In this document: one piece after another, positions 46,045-53,823 of the stretch | Position numbering within the stretch: the first letter of the stretch is position 1 | Layout of the letters: each line of letters opens with the position of its first letter | Source: an uncultured bacterium | GTDB lineage: Bacteria > Patescibacteriota > Gracilibacteria > Absconditabacterales > Absconditicoccaceae | Length of the DNA stretch: 53,823 bases | Assembly (NCBI GenBank): GCA_946404285.1 | Contig: CAMJDC010000002.1 | Span: 1 to 53,823 of the forward strand | Reading direction: 5' to 3' | Translations under genes and position numbers: made by a program | The notes under the pieces: model-generated | What the model was told of the DNA's origin: nothing | Database searches by the model: none | The model's input: only the letters and a program-made list of their open reading frames with translations

Positions 46045-46118
46045 TTGAAAGGATACTGTCCAGTCGGTCGTTAGCTCTCCGAAAGGAGATGAATCGATTC
46101 AGGATATATCCTTTTTTT
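46045..46118 (+). ncRNA. candidate structured small RNA / terminator
   Basis: Long imperfect hairpin of ~70 nt. AAAGGATA pairs with TATCCTTT, inner pairs GGTCGTT/AATCGATT, and a terminal CTCC-GAAA-GGAG stem-tetraloop. It ends in T7. GC content is much higher than the surrounding spacer. With a promoter-like sequence ~10 bases upstream it could be an independent small RNA. Alternatively it is the terminator of the Hsp20-lipoprotein unit. It lacks the SRP RNA core (GGUCCGGAAGGAAGCAGC). Confidence 0.5.
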
Positions 46119-46222
46119 ACTAGGTAAAATAATTTATAAACATATAAAAAATTTAATATAGAAAAAAACAAGCAATAAATTATAATAAAAACTGTGAAAT
46201 TTTATGATAAATTTTTGTGAAA

Positions 46223-47512
46223 ATGAATATTCCTTCAATTGTTGCACCTGGATGATCCCATCAAAAAGCTGTAGTAGCTTCTGCATATTGAGCAGAAGAA
46301 GTATATTTATGAGTACCTTTCACATCCCTTAGAATGAGACAAAATAAGCTCTATAATTTTGATGATTTGAAAGATACTATAAACCAGTTACATGCACAAT
46401 GAACAAAAGCATTTTTAACGATGAATATTTTTCCTAGAAATAAAGACATTCAGATTTTTGAATCTATTACAGAGAAAATTGCAGATTGTGGTGCTGATAG
46501 TATCATATTTTCTGATCCATGAACATTTAGAATAATTAGAAAATATTTACCAAACGTTCCGCTTCATCTGTCTACTCAGACTACAACATTAAATTCTGAT
46601 AGCGTAAAATTTTGGGCAGATTTATGAGTAAAAAGAATCATATTAGCGAGAGAATTACACGTATCCGAAATAGAAGAAATCAAAAAAGCTGTACCAGAAA
46701 TAGAGCTAGAAGCTTTTATTCACGGTGCTATGTGTATGACATATTCTGGACGTTGTCTACTTTGAGATTATTTATGAGGACGTCCAGCAAATAAGTGAGA
46801 ATGTAATCATTCATGCAGATTCCAATATAGAGTATTCATTCAAGAAGCTAGAAGAGAATGAAAAATGATGGAAATTACAAAAGATGAAAATGGTGAACAT
46901 ATTTTCTCCTCTCGTGATTTGTGTACAATTGACCGTTTGAATGAGTTAATGCCTATCTTGGATGCTATAAAAATAGAATGAAGAAGTAAATCAGAATTCT
47001 ATGTCGCAGCCGTAGTTAAAGCATATAAACATGTACGTGACTGCATAGCTCATTGAAAACCTATTGATGAAAATATCAGAAATTTAGTAGAAATGATTCC
47101 ACATAGAACATATCGAGATGGATTCTTATTCCATAATTTACAAGAATTCCCTGATGGAGAAATTTCACCAGAAGAAAGAAAAACTACAACTGAAGAATTA
47201 GTTACTATTACGAAATGAACAGCTGGACCATTATTCAATAGAAATTTCTTTGGAATATTCTCTCCTAAAACCAAAGAAAAAGACTGAGTTATTTATCACC
47301 ATATTGATCCAAAAGAAGAATTACGTCGTTGAATGAAATTAAATTTCATATCACCAGATAATATGTGAATATTAGAAATTACAGACATATTAGACAAAAA
47401 TGGAAAAGAAATAGAAAAATGAGATTGTAACATGAAAGATATTTATGCTGCAACTGACCATAAACTAAACTGACGAGAATGTCTATATCTACCACCAGAT
47501 GAAATTAAATAA
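46223..47512 (+). CDS. peptidase U32 family protein (RlhA/TrhP-like)
   Basis: 429 residues. N-terminal U32 barrel: [40 protein letters not shown], then the family signature [37 protein letters not shown] (four-Cys iron-sulfur-type cluster) and [20 protein letters not shown]. The C-terminal part is the collagenase-like extra domain. U32 members hydroxylate tRNA U34 (TrhP) or 23S C2501 (RlhA), so RNA modification is more likely than proteolysis. Which one applies is unclear. Confidence 0.88.
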
Positions 47513-47577
47513 AGAATTGAAAATTACAGACTTTTAAATACACTCAAATTTAGAAAATTTTGATTCAACATTAAAAT

Positions 47578-48729
47578 ATGCAATTATTAGCCAATTGAAT
47601 TTTATTATTAGTATTTTGATTATTAGCCATATACAGCACTAGTGTATATGAATCTTTTATGATGACATTAAGATCTGCAAATTTTGCAGAACCCACAAAT
47701 TACTACTACTTTCAACAACAAATAAAAGCTATAGTATACATTATAATCGCCATAATATTATTGCGAAAATTCCCAATTAAAGCACTAAAAAATCACAAAC
47801 TTATATGAATACTTATGGTATGAACATTTGCTTTACAGTGTCTAGTTTTCACAAAATTATGAGCAGAATATAACTGAGCAAAATGATGGTTAAATATTCC
47901 ACACATGCCGAGTATTCAGCCTTCTGAATTTTTCAAATTAGCATACGTAATATTTTTAGCGAGCTGGCTCACCAGAAAAAAATCTGAAATGAATTCCAAA
48001 AGATTTTTCATATATTTCATTGTATTAAATGCATTATTATACGCTATATTTTTAGCAATCCCTGATTTTTGAACCGTACTGATAATTTGAGCCACCGCCT
48101 TAATAATGGTGCGATTTTCATGATTAAGTCTTAAGAAAACACTAGCAATTCTATGAATATGATTATGAGCATGACTATTAGCATGACTTACTCTTTGACT
48201 TATGAGTGAAAAATTCAGTTATATAACCAAACGTTTTGAATATTTTTTCACAACAGATGAAACCAAAATTCTTGAAGAAAGAGAAAAAGCAGGATGGCAA
48301 ACTACTCAAGCACTAATCGCAATTTGATGATGATGATTAATGTGAAACTGATATTGAAACGGTTTACAAAAATACTCAAACTTACCTGAAGCATATTGTG
48401 ACTTCATATTTGCTGCATTCTCTGAAGAAATCGGATTTTTATGAAATCTGTTCCTTATATTCCTTTATGTTCGAATGTTCCGGTATGTACTAAAACATTT
48501 ACAAAAAGTCCAAGATACTCAATTAAAGCTAGTATGAGTCTGAATTATTTCACTTATTATTGTACAAACCTTCGTAAATATTTGAGTTAACGTTCAACTT
48601 TTACCAACCACATGAATTGCACTTCCATTTATAAGTGCTGGGTGAAGTTCTCTAATGGTAAACTGTATAGAATTATTACTATTATATAAAATTATAAAAG
48701 TGGAGAATAAAGTTTTACCTTTAAGATAA
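47578..48729 (+). CDS. ftsW: FtsW/RodA-family peptidoglycan glycosyltransferase
   Basis: SEDS polymerase, 383 residues, about ten membrane helices. GAKWWLNIPHMPSIQPSEFF-KLA, then AIPDFGTVLIIGATALIMV (catalytic Asp in PDxGT), GGGGLMGNGYGNGLQKYSNL-PEAYCDF, FAAFSEEIGFLGN and QLLPTTGIALPFISAGGSSL are all SEDS signatures. The GGGG stretch is four consecutive TGA codons. FtsW is preferred over RodA because of the murD neighbourhood, but the two are hard to separate by sequence. Confidence 0.9.
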
Positions 48730-48735
48730 AAAATA

Positions 48736-49587
48736 ATGACATTTTTAATCAAAAACGATGAAAAACTATACACAGGTAAAACATATCGCCATAATTTTCA
48801 GTGATACAAATTTGAAGATGAAAACTGTATATTCTATATATGGCACAAAAAAGAAATAAAACTGATTGAATCCAAAAATCTATGATCAACTATGAATGTA
48901 TTTTTCTTGAAAGATTGAACTCTAGAAATAAATGAATTAACAAACAACGTTAAAGATTGAATTTTCACATCCTGTCAAATTTTCAATGCATTTGATGAAG
49001 ATAATGGATGATTCTACAACTTTCTACCATATTTCCCTACTAAATCAGTAGAAGAAAAAAACGAATTATTCCAAAAATTATGATTGAACATTGGATTATC
49101 AAATAGTACTAAATGAGTTTTGATAAAAAACAATGAAACAAATAATAAAGTAAATATTGAAGATTTAGACATCGAATGAAAAATCTGATTTCTTTTTGGA
49201 CTAACTCTATTATATTGAAAGTTTGAAAATAAATTAGAAAAACTATCTGCAATCAAAATTCAGCTTCCACTATTTGGACAATTTTTGTCTATATGAGATG
49301 AAATAAAAGGAGTCCAAAAAAGCCTACAAAACGAAGGAATTTTTATTCAGATTTCAGAAAATATTCAGTGAGATAAACACACATATGAAATAACTTCTAA
49401 TGATTATGAACTGCTAGAAATTTTTACTAAACTCTACCTTCCTGTTGAAAATTTCTCCAAAATCACTAAAAGAGAACAGACACAAGAAGCAATAGAAGCA
49501 TTGAAAATTTTTCTAGAAAAAGAATGAAATAACGAATTGATAGCAAAAATCGATAACTCTTATGTAAAATTATTGCAAAAAATCTAA
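48736..49587 (+). CDS. cytoplasmic protein, possibly LAGLIDADG-like
   Basis: 283 residues, six bases after ftsW. The middle to C-terminal part, GKIGFLFGLTLLYGKFENKL, then IKIQLPLFGQFLSIGDEIKG, then SLQNEGIFIQISENIQGDKH and YEITSNDYELLEIF, has the helix-strand order of one LAGLIDADG half-domain, with the motif replaced by FLFGLTLLYGKFE. No clear catalytic acids at the expected end of the helix. It may be a transcription-factor-like (WhiA-type) or inactive derivative. Tentative. Confidence 0.5.
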
Positions 49588-49590
49588 TAC

Positions 49591-49661
49591 GGGTGGTTGG
49601 TGTAGTGGTAACACATCGGTCTTCGGAACCGCTGTCGGGGGTTCGATCCCCTCACCGCCTG
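49591..49661 (+). tRNA. tRNA-Arg(UCG)
   Basis: GGGTGGT/ACCGCCT acceptor with discriminator G, anticodon loop CTTCGGA giving UCG, which reads CGA, a codon used often here. A T-run follows immediately. Confidence 0.88.
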
Positions 49662-49666
49662 TTTTT

Positions 49667-50674
49667 TTATTTCAAAAAATTTTCAATTACTTTCTGCATT
49701 TTCAAAATCTTTCTCTGATATGGATAGACTTTCGTATCACAACCCAAAAATGAAGCAATCAAATACAAATGCAATCTAGAACTAAACACTTTTTTGGATC
49801 ATTTCAAAACTTTAACAAAATTATCAAAATCTGTCTCCCAATCCAATAACGCAAAATCTACATTTTCTCACAATTCTTTTTCCAAACGCTGAGAATACTG
49901 TAAATCCTGATAATAAACATTATTTCCCTTTGCTACTGGCACATAATAAATACGATATCCCTTTTCGGAATAAGATTTTATGTCATTAACGAGTTCATCA
50001 AAAAATTTCTCCGCATTTTTATTCAAATTTACCACTACATACGGTTTTTCAATCTGTTTTTCTCCATCCAAAGAAACTTTAACCCACTCATACGCAAAAT
50101 AACTGGTATCCATAAAAAACTCACAATTCTTTACATATGGCTTTATCTCATCAATCGCTTCAAAATCTCTAAGATAACAAGCCGTTGTATGGTTTAGTAA
50201 TGATAACAATTGCTTTTTCTTTTTTTCATTTTTAGGAATTTGCACTCCTCACATAATATATAAATCTGACTTTTTTTTCTTTTTAAATAAATCTTGAAAG
50301 TTTTTTTTCCATAAAAATGGCCATATACTCGCCCTCCAATACCAATATGCTCATGGATTTTCTTCTGTTAATATTTCTCCTCATCAAAGTATTATCGTAT
50401 CACATTTCCAAAATCTCCAAAATCATCTCATCCCATATTTAAATACATAATTGAAAAATGAACGAAATCATTTAGGTAATTCTGGAATAAATTTAACCTT
50501 ACCAACATCTATAAACTGAACAAAAAATTTACGTAACCAATCTGGTTCATAACATGCTATCGTAACTTTTTTTCATTGCTCCAAAAGTAATTTTACATTT
50601 CAAAGTAATATCAATTCATCTCACATATTTTTATATCCCCAATTTCAAACAAGCAAAAAACTATTTCATTTCAC
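49667..50674 (-). CDS. polysaccharide pyruvyltransferase family protein
   Basis: 335 residues. The N-terminus SFLLVGNWGYKNMGDELILL is the CsaB/WcaK glycine-rich start (GYYGxxNxGDExIL). DTIILGGGEILTEENPGAYW follows, and FSSRLHLYLIASFLG is the C-terminal Arg/Leu-His motif (SxRlHxxi). The family transfers pyruvate to wall or exopolysaccharide sugars, the anchor for S-layer SLH domains. No in-frame ATG fits. I chose GTG before KGNSFLL, with TAA 21 codons upstream limiting the choice. Confidence 0.82.
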
Positions 50675-50775
50675 ATCCAAATTAAAATCAATTTTCAAAT
50701 CTGTTTTTATCAAAATACAAACTACAAATTATATAAAATTTCCAAAAAACTTTAAAAAATCTGAATATAAAAATT

Positions 50776-51432
50776 CTACTCAAATTTAAAAACTTTTTTC
50801 ACAATCCACTCTTCCAATTTAATTATTGGATTAGCAAAATAACTAATTACAAAATTTCTAATAGGTCTAATTATCAAAATACACGGAACTATAATTCACA
50901 AACATAGTCATGCCAAAATATCAGTAGGCCAATGTACAAGAGTTAAAACTCTACAACTTGTCATCAAAAGTGCTACAAATACCAACACAACTCCACTCCA
51001 AATAAAAAATTTCTTCTTACTATATATTCACCACACCAAAACAGCAATAGCAAACGACATTGAAACCACTGCATGATCTGAAGGGAAAGAACTAGAAGGC
51101 AAAACACTATGCAAAAGTGTTTCCTCAGCATCGACATGAGATAATGCAACTATTGGTCTTTCTTTAAAGAAAAAACATTGGATTCATATATTAATAAATA
51201 CAGACAAAAATGTTGAAAAAAATACAAAAAGAGCTCATTGTTTTTGCATTTTCTTTCTCTTTATAATAGCATGAATATATACACAAACCAAAAACGCCGG
51301 ATATATCAAAACAAAAATATCCGCAAAAACGGGAGCTAACTTTGAAATCCATCAATACTTAGTCTGAATATCTTGTCATTTTTCCAATAAACTGACTCAC
51401 CACGTAGGCTCTACAAGCGGAAATTTATGCAT
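50776..51432 (-). CDS. PAP2-family membrane phosphatase
   Basis: 218 residues, five to six helices. The three PAP2 motifs are visible: KERPIV (KxxxxxxRP-type, shortened), SSSFPSDHAVVSMSFAIA (PSxH) and SCRVLTLVHWPTDILAG (SRxxxxxHxxxD, first Arg preceded by Cys). Likely dephosphorylates undecaprenyl pyrophosphate or another lipid phosphate for wall synthesis. I used the first ATG (MHKFPLVEPTW). The frame stays open ~30 codons further upstream without an ATG. Confidence 0.85.
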
Positions 51433-51488
51433 ATATTCATACTCAAAAAGATTAAATAACTTATATCCGATTCAAATTTTATTCCATA

Positions 51489-51944
51489 TTATAACTCACC
51501 AAATTCAAACGGTTCATTATAATCGAGATCATTCGAAGATCATCCAAAAATTCCACCCTCACTTCATCATAAGGGACCACTATTAGGATTATTTGTAACA
51601 TACACCACTCATTCCGTCAAACAAGATACAACAGTTCCTATCTTATTAAAGATATTTTTTGCAGAATAAATCCCAGAATTTGGCATATTAAACAATCTCA
51701 AAAGAGTTGGTCACGCAAAAAGAAGCATAACTGTAAGGAAAATTCCTATAATCATATACCTAATACTATTCCATGCTGACTTTACTTTATCATCGTCTCA
51801 CTTGGAGAAAATAAACAAAAAAATTGCATAAAAAAATGCCCAAATACATCCACAACAAATAACCAAAACTAATAAAGCAAAAATGAGCAAAATTACATCC
51901 GCAGGATTAGAAGAAATAATATTACTACATGCACCTCCTCCCAT
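51489..51944 (-). CDS. small two-helix membrane protein, VirB2/TrbC-like shape
   Basis: 151 residues. Two long helices (DVILLIFALLVLVICCGCIW and SIRYMIIGIFLTVMLLFAGP) with a short charged cytoplasmic loop SKGDDDKVKSAW, then a Gly/Ser/Asn-rich acidic tail (NNPNSGPLGGSEGGIFGGSS). The layout is that of VirB2/TrbC pilin subunits, which are common in CPR genomes, but there is no sequence signature to prove it. 57 bases upstream of the PAP2 gene. Confidence 0.55.
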
Positions 51945-51995
51945 AAGAAAACCTTTATAATAAAACTATCATAACAAAGAACCAAATACACTTAA

Positions 51996-52295
51996 TTACT
52001 CAGATTTCTCTTTCTTTGGTAAAGCTTTTCTCTCTACTTCTTTATAGAACTTCTTGAACATCGAATCATTAGTTGATTTGAAAAGCAATTTTGCAACTCT
52101 TTCAGATGGTTTAGCTCATTTCTCTATCAATGATTTAATACTATCAACATCAGCCTCAAAAATATGTTTCAAAGGATCATAAGAACCTAACACTTCCAAA
52201 TGTCCACATTGCGCAGGTTTTGTATGTTCAGTGAGAACCACTCTATAAAAAGGTCTCTTTGATCTTCCTTGTCTAGAAAGTCTAATAACTAACAT
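51996..52295 (-). CDS. rpsP: 30S ribosomal protein S16
   Basis: 99 residues. MLVIRLSRQGRSKRPFYRVV is diagnostic. EVLGSYDPLK and SIKSLIEKGAKPSERVAKLL complete the fold. One TGA-Gly (EKGAKPS). It lies between the VirB2-like gene and rpmG. Confidence 0.96.
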
Positions 52296-52342
52296 GTTAA
52301 CTTTTTAAAAACATAAATAAAAATCTGACAAACAATTCAGAA

Positions 52343-52516
52343 TTACTTTAATTTTTCTCTAGATGTATGTTCTGTGTGTTTTCTACAGTGTTTACAATCC
52401 TTTCTCGCAGTTAATTTTGGAGTTGTTGCTTTATTCAAAGATGTGTAATAATTCGTAGCTTTACATTCAGAGCATACCAATGCAACCTTAATAACTCCAC
52501 CTTTTTTCTTTGCCAT
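52343..52516 (-). CDS. rpmG: 50S ribosomal protein L33
   Basis: 57 residues. MAKKKGGVIKVALVCSECKA begins the zinc ribbon. The ligands are CSEC and CKHC, so this is the Cys-containing (zinc-binding) form. NYYTSLNKATTPKLTARKDC is the family core. Too short for the ORF track. 47 bases upstream of rpsP. Confidence 0.93.
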   Translation of the reverse strand: MAKKKGGVIKVALVCSECKATNYYTSLNKATTPKLTARKDCKHCRKHTEHTSREKLK

Positions 52517-52570
52517 AATTTACATAATGAATACAAATAAAATATTTGAATGACGTAGATGATCTCAATT

Positions 52571-52644
52571 TGGCTCTGGGTAGACTCGAACCACCGACCT
52601 CGCCCTTATGAGAGGCGCGCTCTAACCTGCTGAGCTACAGAGCC
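52571..52644 (-). tRNA. tRNA with CAU anticodon (elongator Met or Ile2)
   Basis: Acceptor GGCTCTG/CAGAGCC fully paired, so not an initiator. Discriminator A, loop CTCATAA. Met versus lysidine-modified Ile2 cannot be decided by eye. Confidence 0.9.
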
Positions 52645-52674
52645 ACTTCAAATTACAAAAAATTTTCATCAAAT

Positions 52675-52761
52675 CGGTGAGGGTGGGATTCGAACCCACG
52701 AAGCCTGTTACAGCTTGACTCGTTAGCAGTGAGTTGATTTCAGCCTCTCATCCACCTCACC
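52675..52761 (-). tRNA. tRNA-Ser(GCU)
   Basis: Class II tRNA, acceptor GGTGAGG/CCTCACC, discriminator G, loop CTGCTAA giving GCU. Confidence 0.94.
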
Positions 52762-52882
52762 AAACCACCAATTCGTGGATTGAATATACACAAATACTAT
52801 TGTATTTCAAGAGAAAAAATATAGAAGAAAGTGTTATTTCAGTCTGAACATATTTCAGAATTTTATAAATTATCGATAAAAT

Positions 52883-53473
52883 ATGGCTGAAGAAGTAGTG
52901 TGAGTTATTGAATCATGAGAAAGTTGATGAAGTCTCAAAGAGTGAGTAACAGAAGCTGACGTACAAAGAGTTCAAGAAAGTGCACGCCAAGCAAAAAAAG
53001 TAGCCCAACAATTACAACAAAGTAAAAAAGAAAACAATCAACTTGCAAAGTTTTTAAGTTACCTTTTCACTGAAATTAATAACGAAAAAATAATTAAATG
53101 ATTATATGATACTTTTTTTATAACAATTGACCCAAAAACAAATATTCCATATTTTCGTAAAAGTATGAATGATATAGTTGTTGTATGATTATTTTACCCA
53201 TTTTATACAGAAAAAGCTAACGAACTCTGAGTTGCTCATTACTACGAAAAATTAAATGATTCATCAACAAAAACTATTGAATGATATATAACATATTTAC
53301 AAGAATTATCAGATAATTACCACGATAATATTCCAATTAATCAAAATAGTTTCATCGACCTATTAACAGAAATTTTAAAAGAATATTTACCATCAAATCT
53401 AAATATGGATTCTTTATGAGATACAAATCAAGAATACAAAAAAATCATAAAGGAAAAGCTGTATCTACAATAA
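52883..53473 (+). CDS. helical cytoplasmic protein, unknown
   Basis: 196 residues. Coiled-coil N-terminus (ADVQRVQESARQAKKVAQQL) followed by a globular helical part with many Tyr/Asn/Thr (YYEKLNDSSTKTIEGYITYL). No signal or membrane segment. 110 bases before the partial gene at the right edge. Confidence 0.65.
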
Positions 53474-53501
53474 TTAAAAAACACATAATATACTCCAAAC
53501 A

Positions 53502-53529
53502 AAAAAGTCGGAAAAATTTTGACTTTTTA
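53502..53529. terminator. hairpin AAAAAGTC...GACTTTTT
   Basis: Stem of 8 bp with T-rich 3' arm after the gene at 52883. It shares its 3' arm with the next promoter. Confidence 0.5.
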
Positions 53530-53547
53530 AAGATTTTTATGTATAAT
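53519..53547 (+). promoter_or_regulatory. predicted promoter of the right-edge gene
   Basis: TTGACT, 17 bases, TATAAT, the best sigma70-type match in the window. The leader is ~35 bases. The -35 is part of the preceding terminator arm. Confidence 0.7.
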
Positions 53548-53585
53548 TATAGAGAAAGAAAATATTTATTTCAGAAAGAAATTGT

Positions 53586-53823
53586 ATGACACCGGGAAAT
53601 AGGAGTACTCAGCAATATAATTCACCACAAGAAACTCAAAGACAATGAGTAGACAATTTTTCCAGTAGAGAACAACAAAGAACAAGAGAGATAACACAAG
53701 CAAGAATGGATAATTTAAGAAGTTCTACAATTGATTGAGGAATTAGTACACTATGAACGAGATCAGATTTAATGATAGCGCAGACATGAATGGAGAGTGA
53801 ACAGAATCTACATACATTAGATT
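53586..53823 (+). CDS. unknown protein, 5' part only
   Basis: 79 residues visible (MTPGNRSTQQYNSPQETQRQ...), rich in Gln, Arg, Ser and Thr, no hydrophobic segment so far. It continues past the window edge. Four TGA-Gly codons. Not identified. Confidence 0.55.

Noticed and set aside
46045-46118. SRP (4.5S) RNA
   Set aside because: The conserved GGUCC-GGAA-GGAAGCAGC core is absent. The loop is GAAA within a plain stem.
45959-46171. ORF on the minus strand after the lipoprotein
   Set aside because: Runs antisense through the hairpin element. Its composition is that of AT-rich spacer and no family is recognisable.

Overview
The window comes from an AT-rich bacterium of the CPR/Patescibacteria that reads UGA as glycine (NCBI table 25), so Ca. 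Absconditabacteria (SR1) or Ca. Gracilibacteria (BD1-5). The sequence shows this in three ways. Standard-code ORFs break at in-frame TGAs that sit on invariant glycines of S4, L35, IF-1, adenylate kinase and FtsW. Every gene I could read through ends in TAA or TAG. A tRNA with anticodon UCA and a glycine-type U73 discriminator lies at 4642-4715. Most lines of the supplied ORF track are therefore fragments or shadows. I retranslated the window with TGA=Gly, and all coordinates below follow that reading.

Layout. 1-3900 (minus): translation genes bS21-like?-rplU-infA-rpmJ-rpsM-rpsK-rpsD (rpsD runs off the left edge), then infC-rpmI-rplT. tRNA-Leu lies between the two groups. 3971-4715: a tRNA cluster (Glu, Arg, Ala, Tyr and the UGA-reading Gly tRNA) with one small membrane protein gene. 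4968-10148: a PKD-type membrane protein, prmC, and a membrane-associated HExxH metallopeptidase. 10270-15213: one rRNA unit on the minus strand in the unusual order 23S-5S-16S. 15445-22633: lipoprotein, tRNA-Phe/Ile, DUF456 protein, GH26-like hydrolase, adk, VanY-like carboxypeptidase, M16 peptidase, tRNA-Ser and an L,D-transpeptidase. 22636-25686: a full-length ValRS-like protein that has lost the synthetase motifs. 25712-32765: surface proteins, a methyltransferase, a DciA-like protein and topA. 32857-36770: baseplate-J-like membrane protein, Lgt-like protein and RNase Y. 36926-43205: acidic membrane protein, HrcA-like repressor, Nudix hydrolase and a large VirD4/TraG-like ATPase. 43383-49661: murD, Hsp20, lipoprotein, candidate small RNA, U32 peptidase, ftsW, a possible LAGLIDADG-like protein and tRNA-Arg. 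49667-53823: pyruvyltransferase, PAP2 phosphatase, VirB2-like small protein, rpsP, rpmG, two tRNAs and two unknown genes.

Together the genes cover translation, peptidoglycan synthesis and remodelling (MurD, FtsW, VanY, L,D-transpeptidase, Lgt-like), and a surface/secretion repertoire (PKD and Fn3-like proteins, lipoproteins, conjugation-like ATPase). This fits a small host-associated cell that keeps a real wall.

Points that deserve a second look: the degenerate ValRS paralogue; the 16S 3' end, which lacks the CCUCC anti-Shine-Dalgarno; the 23S-5S-16S gene order; promoters placed so close to ATG that transcripts would be leaderless; a shared promoter module (AAAGTCTG plus T-tract before the -35); and a promoter-linked hairpin RNA at 46045-46118.
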